A stretch of 12,293 nucleotides of DNA. Origin: an uncultured bacterium. Lineage in GTDB: Bacteria > Bacillota > Clostridia > Oscillospirales > Ruminococcaceae. The position numbers and the translations under genes are program-made. The notes under the pieces are model-generated. The model was not told where the DNA came from and ran no database searches. It was given only the letters and a program-made list of their open reading frames with translations. The stretch is from the NCBI GenBank assembly GCA_905215595.1, contig CAJMQZ010000059.1, positions 1-12,293 of the forward strand, given 5' to 3'. Numbering within the stretch: position 1 is the stretch's first letter; every line of letters begins with the position of its first letter. Positions 6,118 to 12,293 of the stretch are shown in pieces.

Positions 6118-7311
6118 ATGTACTCGATATTCCGCAATCTGGCAATCATCATCCTGAGTGCAAAGTTTTTTGGGCTGGTAGCACGCAAGTGCAAGGCTCC
6201 GCAGGTGGTGGGCGAGATCCTGGCAGGTCTTGTCATCGGCCCCTGTGTGCTCAACCTGGTGCAGACCAGTGACTCCATTGCCACCTTCGCCGAGATCGGC
6301 GTGGTGCTGCTGATGTTCACCACGGGCCTGGGCACCAACCTGAAGGAACTGATCAAGGCAGGCCCCATCGCCACCCTGATCGCCGCCGTGGGTGTGGCTG
6401 TGCCCCTGGTGGGAGGCACCTTATTATATGGTGCTTTCTACGGCTTTGCAGCAGTGGGCAGCCCGGAGTTTTACAGGGCTCTGTTCATTGGCACCATTAT
6501 GACCGCCACCAGCGTGTCCATCACGGTGGCCACCCTGCAGGAGCTGGGCCACCTGAAGAGCTTTCTGGGCACCACCATCGTCAGTGCAGCCGTTATTGAC
6601 GATGTGATGGGTATCGTGGTGCTTACCTGTGTGCTGGGTGCCAGCAGCGGCACCGGTACGGGTCTGGGCAAGGTGCTGTTCAACACCCTGCTGTTCTTTG
6701 CCACCGCTGTGGGTGTGGGCCTGGTGGTCCATTACGCCATGAAGTGGCTGGATCGGCGCAACCCTCACACCCAGCGTATCACCATCGTGAGCCTGGCCTT
6801 CTGCTTTGGCATGGCCTATGTGGCCGAGGCCTACTTTGGCATTGCCGATATTACCGGTGCCTACATTGCCGGTATCGTGCTGTGCACCATGAATGACGCA
6901 TCCTATGTGGAGCGCCGGGTGGATATCAGCAACTATATCATCTTTGCACCTATCTTCTTTGCCTCCATCGGCCTTAAGACCGATATCAGCGGCCTGACCC
7001 CGGAGATCCTGCTGTTCTGCGTCTGCTTTGTGATTGTGGCACTGATCACCAAGATCATCGGTTGCGGTCTGGCTGCCAAGGTCTGCCGCTTCAACTGGGG
7101 CGACTCCCTGAAGGTTGGTGTCGGCATGATGACTCGCGGCGAGGTGGCACTGATCGTGGCGCAGAAGGGTCTTGCCATCGGCGTGGTAGACCCGGTCTAC
7201 TTTACCGCCGTGATCCTGTTGATCGTGGTGTCCAGCGTGGCCACCCCGCTGGCACTCAAGGCGATGTTCACCAAGCACCCGCCCGTGCCGCATCCCAGTC
7301 AGGCAAAATAA
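6118..7311 (+). CDS. Cation:proton antiporter, CPA2 family (Kef/NapA-like membrane domain)
   Basis: Integral membrane Na+ or K+/H+ exchanger, 397 residues, about 12 helices. It consists of the Na_H_Exchanger domain only, with no C-terminal TrkA-N or USP regulatory domain. Family features are PQVVGEILAGLVIGP (28-42), the discontinuous-helix segment MTATSVSITVATLQELG (128-144), the ion-binding pair Asp161-Asp162 in AAVIDDVMG, FFASIGLKTDI (280-290) and MMTRGEVALIVAQKG (337-351). A DD pair is the CPA2 pattern associated with electrogenic exchange. A GTG at 6082 would add 12 polar residues but lacks a good ribosome site. The ATG at 6118 has AAGGAG seven bases upstream and starts at the first helix. 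Which cation is moved cannot be told. Confidence 0.9.
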   Translation: MYSIFRNLAIIILSAKFFGLVARKCKAPQVVGEILAGLVIGPCVLNLVQTSDSIATFAEIGVVLLMFTTGLGTNLKELIKAGPIATLIAAVGVAVPLVGGTLLYGAFYGFAAVGSPEFYRALFIGTIMTATSVSITVATLQELGHLKSFLGTTIVSAAVIDDVMGIVVLTCVLGASSGTGTGLGKVLFNTLLFFATAVGVGLVVHYAMKWLDRRNPHTQRITIVSLAFCFGMAYVAEAYFGIADITGAYIAGIVLCTMNDASYVERRVDISNYIIFAPIFFASIGLKTDISGLTPEILLFCVCFVIVALITKIIGCGLAAKVCRFNWGDSLKVGVGMMTRGEVALIVAQKGLAIGVVDPVYFTAVILLIVVSSVATPLALKAMFTKHPPVPHPSQAK

Positions 7312-7512
7312 ATGATGTTGCAGCGCAAATGATGTTTTGCTTCGCAAAAATGATGTGCGTTGCGGCGCATGAAGGACACTGCGGCAGCATAGAAAAACAC
7401 CCCGGAAAAGCGAAAGCCTCCGGGGTGTTTTCATTGCGCCGCTGTGCGGCGCACATCATCTGCGCAGCAGACATCATGGCGCAAGCCACATCATTTGCGC
7501 AGCAATATCATT
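7311..7512. repeat. Palindromic ATGATGT/mini-hairpin repeat element filling a convergent intergenic gap
   Basis: Left half, plus strand: ATGATGT at 7312, 7329 and 7350 and a decayed copy at 7369 (ATGAAGG), 17-21 bp apart. Right half: the reverse complement ACATCAT at 7453, 7471 and 7488 and a decayed copy ATATCAT at 7505, 17-18 bp apart. Each spacer is a different small palindrome: 7318-7321/7325-7328, 7335-7340/7344-7349, 7356-7359/7366-7369, 7435-7442/7446-7453, 7460-7463/7467-7470, 7478-7480/7485-7487 and 7495-7498/7502-7505. The outer 25 bp (7311-7335 and 7488-7512) are inverted repeats matching at 23 of 25 positions. The central part is a terminator. It has no coding potential. Possible natures are a dispersed intergenic repeat, a MITE-like element or a processing/terminator module. 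Confidence 0.85.
7394..7431. terminator. Bidirectional intrinsic terminator at the centre of the repeat element
   Basis: A perfect 13-bp stem (7394-7406 with 7419-7431), A-rich on one side and T-rich on the other. It therefore ends in a U-run in both directions, with a mini GC-GAAA-GC hairpin (7410-7417) inside the loop. It serves the antiporter gene (plus) and galU (minus), which converge here. Confidence 0.9.
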
Positions 7513-7517
7513 TTATT

Positions 7518-8393
7518 TTACAGCGTTTTGCAGAACTCCTTCAGGTAGGCGCGGAAATCCTCGCCGATCTCGGGGTGCTGCAGTGCCAGCTCCACCTGCG
7601 CCTCCACGACCTTGAGCTTATTGCCCATGTCGTAGTGCTTGCCGGTGAACTCCACAGCGGTCATGCCGCCGCGGGTGCGGGCATACTCTGCCATGGCATC
7701 GGTCAGCTGGATCTCGCCACCGGCACCGGGCTTGGTGTGGGCAAGGATCTCGTAGATCTCCGGGGTCAGCAGCACGCGGCCCAGAATGGAATAGTTGCTG
7801 AACTCCTGTCCCTTCTTGGGCTTCTCGATCATGTCATCCACAAAGAAGTAGTTGTCGTGGATGGGAGTGGTCTTTAAGCTGCAATAGCGGCTCACGTCCT
7901 CCCAAGGCACGGCAGATACACCGGCGACCGGACGGCCGAACTCCTCGTAGGCACGGATCAGCTGGGCACAGACCGGATCCTCGCCCCAGATCACGTCATC
8001 GCCGTAGATGACCACAAAGGGATCATCGCCGGTAAAGGCCTTGGCGGTGTTGACTGCGTGGCCCAGACCCAGAGTCTCCTTCTGGCGCACGAACAGGATG
8101 TTGGCCAGATTGGCAATGCCCAAGCACTCCTCCAGCATCTTTTCCTTGCCGGGCTTTGCCAGCTTTTCTTCCAGCTCGGGGCTGCGGTCAAAGTGATCCT
8201 CAATAATGCTCTGGTTGCGGCCCAGAATAATCAGGATATCGGTAATGCCGGAGCGAACGGCCTCTTCCACCAGATACTGAATGGCGGGCTTGTCCACGAG
8301 GGGCAGCATGCCCTTGGGCATTGCCTTGGTAGCGGGCAGTACGCGGGTGCCAAGACCCGCAGCCGGAATAACGGCTTTGGTGACTTTTTTCAT
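7518..8393 (-). CDS. galU: UTP--glucose-1-phosphate uridylyltransferase
   Basis: Makes UDP-glucose from UTP and glucose-1-phosphate for cell-envelope glycans and galactose metabolism. It has 291 residues, the normal GalU length. The nucleotide-binding loop is at 13-17 (GLGTR) followed by LPATKAMPKGMLPLVDKP (19-36). Also visible are RQKETLGLGHAVNTAK (103-118), the metal/sugar segment YGDD (130-133) and GEIQLTDAMAEYA in the C-terminal third. The usual Glu of the PKEMLP motif is Gly28 here. GGGAG lies before the ATG, the stop abuts the repeat element, and the RING-like gene lies 78 bp upstream on the same strand, so the two may be cotranscribed. Confidence 0.96.
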   Translation of the reverse strand: MKKVTKAVIPAAGLGTRVLPATKAMPKGMLPLVDKPAIQYLVEEAVRSGITDILIILGRNQSIIEDHFDRSPELEEKLAKPGKEKMLEECLGIANLANILFVRQKETLGLGHAVNTAKAFTGDDPFVVIYGDDVIWGEDPVCAQLIRAYEEFGRPVAGVSAVPWEDVSRYCSLKTTPIHDNYFFVDDMIEKPKKGQEFSNYSILGRVLLTPEIYEILAHTKPGAGGEIQLTDAMAEYARTRGGMTAVEFTGKHYDMGNKLKVVEAQVELALQHPEIGEDFRAYLKEFCKTL

Positions 8394-8413
8394 AATGATT
8401 CTCCCATGTTTTC

Positions 8414-8443
8414 ATTTTATGCACGGCGAACCGCGCTTTTCAG
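8414..8443 (-). promoter_or_regulatory. Possible galU promoter
   Basis: Minus strand: CTGAAA (8443-8438), 18-bp spacer, TAAAAT (8419-8414), which is 4/6 and 5/6 matches to consensus. The spacer contains a 6-bp hairpin with a UUCG loop (GCGCGG/CCGTGC, one G-U). Without this promoter galU would depend on read-through from the RING-like gene. Confidence 0.35.
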
Positions 8444-8471
8444 CAGGATCCCCATCCCGCGTGAAACATAA

Positions 8472-9461
8472 TTAAATAAACGTACCTACCAGTGCGTTCA
8501 GATCCGGCCCCAGCAGCATGGAGCAAAGGCTGCCTACGATCATCAGCAGGATAAATGCACCGATGCAGGCCGCAAAGCTGACACCGCCCTGTGCGTTCAG
8601 CACAGCGCGGCGCTGCTCCGGGTCCGGGAACTCGGCACGGATGCGGCGGATGCGTGCTGCTGCGCTGCGGCGGTAGAGCCACTTGCCATACAGCCCACGC
8701 ACCAGCATCAGTGCAAAGCTGAGAAGGGACATGATGCGGCTCAGCACCACCAGTGCGGAAGCACTGATCCCAGCGGTCAGGGGACTGCCGGTGGTCTGCA
8801 TCATACTGATTAGAGTAGGGACGAACAGCAGCAGCTCTGCGGCCAGAAAGCCGAAGGCCGGTTTCCACGCTTTGCGGTAGAAAAAGTAGAACGGACCGAA
8901 CAACAGCGCTGAAAAACTCATGGAGATCTTGGAGTGGCGCAGCTGCATCTGGCTGTAATCGTTCAGGTAGACCGGCGCGGCTGTGCCGATAAAATCCACC
9001 CAGTCCTGATAGGGTACACCATCGATCAGTTCATCCTTGCCAAAGGCGGCGCGCACGTTGCGGTGCACCGGGTCAACGACCTTTTCCGTAAAGTTCCGGT
9101 ACATTTCGTCCCGGTACATCCCGCTGTAATCGAAATCCCGGTTCTGCTCGGCGCTGGCGGCAGCGCGGTCGTTGGGTTGCTCTGCACTCTCCGGGGGCAG
9201 GGCAGCGCCGCAGCAGCGGCAGACGCTTTCGCTGCGCAGGGTGCGCTCCCCACAGGCGGGGCAGGTGCGCAGCTGTGCATCCTGATAAGGGAACTTCCAC
9301 TCGTAGCCTGCGCCATGGGCAGGGGCGTGGACGCAAAGACCCATCTTCTCATAACAGGTGCGGTGGTAGGGTGCTCCGCAGTCCGGGCAGACCACGATGT
9401 CGTCCTGAAGGGTCAGCGGCTTGCCGCAGCCCTCACAGGGACAGCCATAATATTTCGGCAT
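8472..9461 (-). CDS. RING-like zinc-finger membrane protein with DUF2628-like domain
   Basis: Function unknown; 329 residues. The N-terminus is a prokaryotic RING/treble-clef-like finger with Cys9, Cys12, Cys25, Cys28, His33, Cys36 and Cys43. A second zinc ribbon follows with CPAC (67-70) and CRCC (81-84). A charged linker (about 88-178) precedes a membrane part with about four hydrophobic segments (182-196, 202-220, 232-256, 296-317). The phrase LLFGPFYFFYRKAWKPAF (187-204) is characteristic of DUF2628-like membrane proteins. The topology puts the fingers most likely in the cytoplasm. AGGAGG lies 5 bases before the ATG. It lies upstream of galU on the same strand and divergent from prfB. Bacterial RING-like fingers are not by themselves evidence of ubiquitin chemistry; metal-dependent protein binding is the safe reading. 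Confidence 0.8.
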   Translation of the reverse strand: MPKYYGCPCEGCGKPLTLQDDIVVCPDCGAPYHRTCYEKMGLCVHAPAHGAGYEWKFPYQDAQLRTCPACGERTLRSESVCRCCGAALPPESAEQPNDRAAASAEQNRDFDYSGMYRDEMYRNFTEKVVDPVHRNVRAAFGKDELIDGVPYQDWVDFIGTAAPVYLNDYSQMQLRHSKISMSFSALLFGPFYFFYRKAWKPAFGFLAAELLLFVPTLISMMQTTGSPLTAGISASALVVLSRIMSLLSFALMLVRGLYGKWLYRRSAAARIRRIRAEFPDPEQRRAVLNAQGGVSFAACIGAFILLMIVGSLCSMLLGPDLNALVGTFI

Positions 9462-9492
9462 GATATCCTCCTGTGAAATCGATCATACTGGT

Positions 9493-9498
9493 ATTATA
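9493..9498 (-). promoter_or_regulatory. -10 box upstream of the RING-like gene
   Basis: A perfect TATAAT on the minus strand, 32 bp before the ATG. The matching -35 region is T-rich but poor (TTTTCT at the 17-bp position), so an activator or a weak promoter is likely. Confidence 0.45.
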
Positions 9499-9563
9499 CT
9501 CCCCCGGAAATGAAAAGAAAAGGTGAAAATCTTCAAAATTCCGGCAAGATAGTATTTTTCCTC

Positions 9564-9607
9564 TTTACTTTATCACAGATTCTCGGTATACTAATGAAGT
9601 ATCTGTG
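9564..9607 (+). promoter_or_regulatory. prfB promoter with flanking inverted repeat
   Basis: TTTACT (9564-9569), 17-bp spacer, TATACT (9587-9592). The inverted repeat CACAGAT (9574-9580) and ATCTGTG (9601-9607) brackets the -10 with a 20-bp gap, as an operator might. If used, the prfB leader is about 120 nt. Confidence 0.55.
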
Positions 9608-9624
9608 TATAAACTGTGTCTTTT

Positions 9625-9669
9625 GGCAGGGCAGAAAATATGCGCTGTGCATGCGTTTTGCACCCTGCC
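9625..9669 (+). other. Long imperfect hairpin in the prfB leader
   Basis: GGCAGGG (9625-9631) pairs with CCCTGCC (9663-9669). The stem continues inward with a C-G pair, an AAAA/TTTT helix and an ATGC/GCAT helix closing a GCTGT loop. No U-run follows, so it is not an intrinsic terminator. It lies 16 bases before the small leader ORF. Confidence 0.55.
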
Positions 9670-9685
9670 GGGGACGTTATCTGTT

Positions 9686-9724
9686 ATGATGGAAACCCTT
9701 GAACGAGAGGAACTTAGAAAATGA
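9686..9724 (+). CDS. Candidate 12-codon leader ORF ending in UGA over the prfB start
   Basis: Encodes MMETLEREELRK and stops with TGA at 9722-9724, overlapping the prfB ATG (9721-9723) as ATGA. The last sense codon sits on A-AAA-TGA (9718-9724), where a -1 slip of Lys-tRNA would place the ribosome in the prfB frame. The prfB ribosome site (AGAGG, 9706-9710) lies inside this ORF. Its own ribosome site is weak (GGGGA about 11 bases upstream). It could be chance; see the findings for why it may matter. Confidence 0.3.
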   Translation: MMETLEREELRK

Positions 9725-10842
9725 TCACGACTGATGAACTGAAAGTGCAGCTGGCCGAGCATGCCAAGGCCGTTAAGGACCTGGAGGAAGCACTGGCCAT
9801 TGAAGCAAGCCGCAAGCGCGTGCAGGAGCTGGAGCACACCATGTCCCGCCCCGGCTTTTACGATGATACAGAGCTGAGCAAGAAGGTCTTTGACGAAGTC
9901 GGCGACCTGAAGGGCAAGCTGAACCGCTTTGAAAAGCTGCAGGGCCTGTACGATGATGCCGAGACCATGCTGGAAATGCTGGATGAAGAATACGACCCCG
10001 CCATGATCCCCGAAGCAGAGGAGTCTGTGAACGCTGTGGGCAAGGCAGTGGATGAGCTGCAGCTGATGACCATGCTGAACGGTGAGTACGACCACAGCAA
10101 CGCCATCCTGACCTTCCACGCCGGTACCGGCGGCACCGAGGCGCAGGACTGGGCCGAGATGCTCTACCGCATGTACAACAAGTGGGCACAGGCACACGGC
10201 ATGACCGTGGAGGTGCTGGATTATCAGGACGGCGACGAAGCCGGTCTGAAGAGCGCCTCTATGATGGTCAAGGGTGCCAACGCCTACGGTCTGCTCAAGA
10301 GCGAGAACGGCGTGCACCGTTTGGTGCGTGTTTCTCCCTTTGACGCCAACGCCCGCCGCCAGACCAGCTTTGCCTCTCTGGAGGTTATGCCCGAGCTGGA
10401 CAACACTATTCAGGTGGACATCCGCCCCGAGGATATCGAGATGCAGGTGTACCGCTCCTCCGGTGCCGGCGGCCAGCACATCAATAAGACCTCTTCCGCT
10501 GTCCGTCTGATCCACAAGCCCACCGGCATCGTGGTCAACTGCCAGACCCAGCGCAGCCAGTTCCAGAACCGCGACTACGCTATGGAAATGCTGAAGGCGA
10601 AGCTCTACCAGATCGCCAAGCAGCAGCACATGGATAAGATCGACGACATCAAGGGCGTGCAGAACGAGATCGCATGGGGTCACCAGATCCGCAGCTATGT
10701 GTTCATGCCCTACACCATGGTCAAAGATCACCGCACCAACTACGAGACCGGCAACGTGGATGCCGTGATGGATGGCGATATCGATGAGTTCATCTTTGCC
10801 TACCTCAAGGCCGCCAGCCGCGGCGAGCTGCAGGACGCATAA
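9721..10842 (+). CDS. prfB: Peptide chain release factor 2
   Basis: Recognises UGA and UAA stop codons and triggers peptide release. It has 373 residues, a full-length RF2. The stop-codon-reading tripeptide is Ser205-Pro206-Phe207, and the catalytic GGQ is at 250-252 inside SSGAGGQHINKTSSAVR. The residue equivalent to E. coli 246 is Ser. SPF rather than PxT identifies RF2 over RF1. The whole protein is in one frame: at the place where most bacteria have CTT-TGA-C and shift +1 (after codon 25) there is CTG-GCC-ATT, with no stop. AGAGG lies 10 bases before the ATG. The gene is followed by a strong terminator. Confidence 0.97.
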   Translation: MITTDELKVQLAEHAKAVKDLEEALAIEASRKRVQELEHTMSRPGFYDDTELSKKVFDEVGDLKGKLNRFEKLQGLYDDAETMLEMLDEEYDPAMIPEAEESVNAVGKAVDELQLMTMLNGEYDHSNAILTFHAGTGGTEAQDWAEMLYRMYNKWAQAHGMTVEVLDYQDGDEAGLKSASMMVKGANAYGLLKSENGVHRLVRVSPFDANARRQTSFASLEVMPELDNTIQVDIRPEDIEMQVYRSSGAGGQHINKTSSAVRLIHKPTGIVVNCQTQRSQFQNRDYAMEMLKAKLYQIAKQQHMDKIDDIKGVQNEIAWGHQIRSYVFMPYTMVKDHRTNYETGNVDAVMDGDIDEFIFAYLKAASRGELQDA

Positions 10843-10864
10843 GCGCCTGTCTCTGTAAAATCAT

Positions 10865-10906
10865 AACCGCACCTGTGTCCCTTTTTGGATGCAGGTGCGG
10901 TTTTTT
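10865..10906 (+). terminator. Intrinsic terminator of prfB
   Basis: An 11-bp perfect stem (10865-10875 with 10892-10902), extended inward by wobble pairs, then a run of T to 10906. It lies 23 bases after the prfB stop and separates prfB from spoIVB. Confidence 0.93.
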
Positions 10907-10957
10907 CGTTCTTTTCTGCGTATACTAACCCCGAAAAATGCGCAGGGAGGCCGTAAA

Positions 10958-12181
10958 ATGTCCAAGCACAGCATCGTCAGGTGGATAAAGATTATAGGTG
11001 TTTATCTGCTGGTGGCCGCCGTGGCGGCGCTGGGCTGGCTGTGGTGCGTCCTGCCGAAGGAAGTCTATCTGGAACCGGAGCAGCCCCTTGCATTGCCCCG
11101 CTTTGGCTGGGTGGAGCCGCTGCGCGGACACGGCAGCCGCAACGTTGCCAGCACCCGGGCAGCGGGCAGCTACCAGACCACGCTGGCGCTGGGCGGCTGG
11201 CTGCCGGTCAAGACCATCCGCGCCACCGTGATGCAGCGCCCCACGGTCACGGTGTGCGGCACGCCCTTTGGGGTGAAGATGTTTTCAGAGGGAGCGCTTG
11301 TGGTGGGCTTTTCCGAGGTGCACACCGCCGCCGGTACAATAAACCCCGCAAAGCAGGCGGGGCTGCGGCTGGGTGACCGGGTCATCCGCATGGGGAACAC
11401 CGTTACCGAGACCAACGAGCAGGTCCATGCCGCGCTGGAAGCCGCCGCCGGTGCGGCGGTGGAGGTGGTCTACGTCCGCAAGGGGGAGCAGCGGCAGACC
11501 ATCCTTTTGCCGGTGTGGGATACCCAGAACGCCCAGTGGCGGGCAGGGATGTGGGTGCGGGATTCCTCCGCCGGGGTGGGCACCCTGACCTTCGTGGACG
11601 TGCAGGCTGGGGTGTTTGCCGGGCTGGGGCATCCCATCAGCGACAGTGACACCGGCGAGCGGGTAGCTCTGCGCAGCGGCGAGATCGTAGCCTGCCAAAT
11701 CGTTGGCTGCACCGGCGGTACCGCCGGCAGCCCCGGAGAGTTGAAGGGCAAATTTATCAGCGACCACGCCCTTGGCAGAATTTGTATCAACGGCGAAAAC
11801 GGCGTATACGGCACGGTAAGCGCCACCATTGCCGGGCAGCAGACAGAGCTTGCCTTTGCGCAGGAGGTGCTGCCCGGTGCGGCAGAGATCCTGACCACTA
11901 CCAGCGGCGAAACGCCCCGCAGCTACCGTGTCTATATAGAAAAGGTGAACGACGCCGACCCGCACCGCAACATGGTGCTGCGCGTCACCGACCCGGCACT
12001 GCTGGCGCAGACCGGCGGCATCGTGCAGGGAATGAGCGGCAGTCCCATCCTGCAAAATGGGCGGCTGGTGGGTGCAGTGACCCATGTGCTGGTCAACGAC
12101 CCGACACGAGGCTACGGTATTTTTGCACAAACCATGCTGGAACAGGCACATTCCGTGCCCGGAACGGACGCAGCAGCATAA
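10958..12181 (+). CDS. spoIVB: SpoIVB serine peptidase (family S55)
   Basis: In spore formers this PDZ protease is secreted from the forespore and cuts SpoIVFA, which switches on sigma-K processing in the mother cell. Here it has 407 residues. A membrane anchor lies at about 11-30, a PDZ domain at about 112-180 (INPAKQAGLRLGDRVIRMGN at 128-147) and the S55 domain at about 200-395. The catalytic residues by family position are all present: His225 in GLGHPI, Asp345 in VTDPALL and Ser360 in GMSGSPI. Ser360 and Asp345 have the same 15-residue spacing as in the B. subtilis enzyme. The ATG at 10958 has GGGAGG 7 bases upstream; a start at 10889 would fall in the prfB terminator. A TATACT at 10921-10926 could be its -10, but no convincing -35 was seen. 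Confidence 0.93.
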   Translation: MSKHSIVRWIKIIGVYLLVAAVAALGWLWCVLPKEVYLEPEQPLALPRFGWVEPLRGHGSRNVASTRAAGSYQTTLALGGWLPVKTIRATVMQRPTVTVCGTPFGVKMFSEGALVVGFSEVHTAAGTINPAKQAGLRLGDRVIRMGNTVTETNEQVHAALEAAAGAAVEVVYVRKGEQRQTILLPVWDTQNAQWRAGMWVRDSSAGVGTLTFVDVQAGVFAGLGHPISDSDTGERVALRSGEIVACQIVGCTGGTAGSPGELKGKFISDHALGRICINGENGVYGTVSATIAGQQTELAFAQEVLPGAAEILTTTSGETPRSYRVYIEKVNDADPHRNMVLRVTDPALLAQTGGIVQGMSGSPILQNGRLVGAVTHVLVNDPTRGYGIFAQTMLEQAHSVPGTDAAA

Positions 12182-12200
12182 AAAAGTATGACATTCGAGC

Positions 12201-12261
12201 GGAATTTCCATAATTTCCCAAAATAAACCGTTGAACTATCTGGAAAATTATGGTAAAATCC
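12201..12261 (+). promoter_or_regulatory. Strong promoter for the next gene, overlapped by an imperfect dyad
   Basis: TTGAAC (12231-12236), a 17-bp spacer and TAAAAT (12254-12259) with an extended TGG before it. An imperfect inverted repeat has arms 12201-12218 and 12242-12261. Its core CCATAATTTCC (12208-12218) pairs with GGAAAATTATGG (12242-12253) apart from one bulged base. The right arm covers the promoter spacer and -10, and the -35 lies in the loop. A ribosome site TTGGAGGA ends the window (12286-12293), so a plus-strand gene starts just beyond. By synteny with spoIVB-spo0A in Bacillus and Clostridia it could be spo0A, but no codon of it is visible. Confidence 0.75.
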
Positions 12262-12293
12262 ATGGTGTTAAGGGAACTGCACACATTGGAGGA

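Noticed and set aside
6424..7434. Long minus-strand frame opposite the antiporter
   Set aside because: A His/Gly/Gln-rich shadow; the plus-strand frame encodes a recognisable CPA2 exchanger.
7311..7512. ATGATGT array as a CRISPR
   Set aside because: The repeat unit is only 7 bp, spacers are 9-14 bp self-palindromes, and the array reverses orientation halfway; no cas genes are present.
9565..10731. 388-codon minus-strand frame opposite prfB
   Set aside because: A shadow of prfB with low-complexity His/Val/Leu composition and no family similarity.
10921..10926. Sigma-G-type promoter for spoIVB
   Set aside because: TATACTA resembles a forespore -10, but the -35 position falls in the prfB terminator and does not match the sigma-G consensus.

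Overview
The window looks like a chromosomal segment from a gut Clostridia of the Faecalibacterium / Ruminococcaceae (Oscillospiraceae) type. This rests on GC-rich coding DNA with strong AGGAGG ribosome sites, Clostridia-style protein sequences, an intact spoIVB next to prfB, and a lipoprotein with a twin-arginine-like leader. The species is inferred, not shown. No phage, IS element, CRISPR array, tRNA or rRNA was seen.

Layout. (1) Positions 1-3728, minus strand: a LacI-type regulator, a sugar-binding lipoprotein and two MalF/MalG-type permeases (the last cut by the window edge). This is a CUT1 carbohydrate importer that lacks its own ATPase here. The regulator has a clear sigma-A promoter followed by two CpG-centred operator-like palindromes, which suggests self-control of the whole unit. 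(2) Positions 3729-4046: a 318-bp divergent control region with the lacI promoter and operators on one side and a cluster of CCGG-type repeats plus an extended -10 promoter on the other. It drives a P-loop kinase of deoxynucleoside-kinase type (4047-4640). (3) Positions 4648-5967, minus: rpsF-ssb-rpsR with a textbook consensus promoter, a structured leader and a terminator shared with the convergent kinase gene. (4) Positions 6002-7311, plus: a CPA2-type cation/proton antiporter whose -10 box lies inside a perfect 15-bp dyad. (5) Positions 7311-7512: the entire gap between the convergent antiporter and galU is a palindromic element made of ATGATGT motifs alternating with tiny hairpins, with a terminator at its centre. 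(6) Positions 7518-9461, minus: galU and a membrane protein with RING-like zinc fingers. (7) Positions 9564-12181, plus: prfB (release factor 2, without the usual programmed frameshift but with a short UGA-ending upstream ORF overlapping its start), then spoIVB with its catalytic triad intact. The window ends on a strong promoter and a ribosome site for an unseen next gene, which by Bacillus/Clostridium synteny could be spo0A.

Most genes are housekeeping or common transport genes with confident family calls. The points most worth a second look are non-coding: the ATGATGT hairpin element at 7311-7512, the prfB leader ORF ending in UGA, the tandem LacI operators, and the dyad over the promoter at the right edge.
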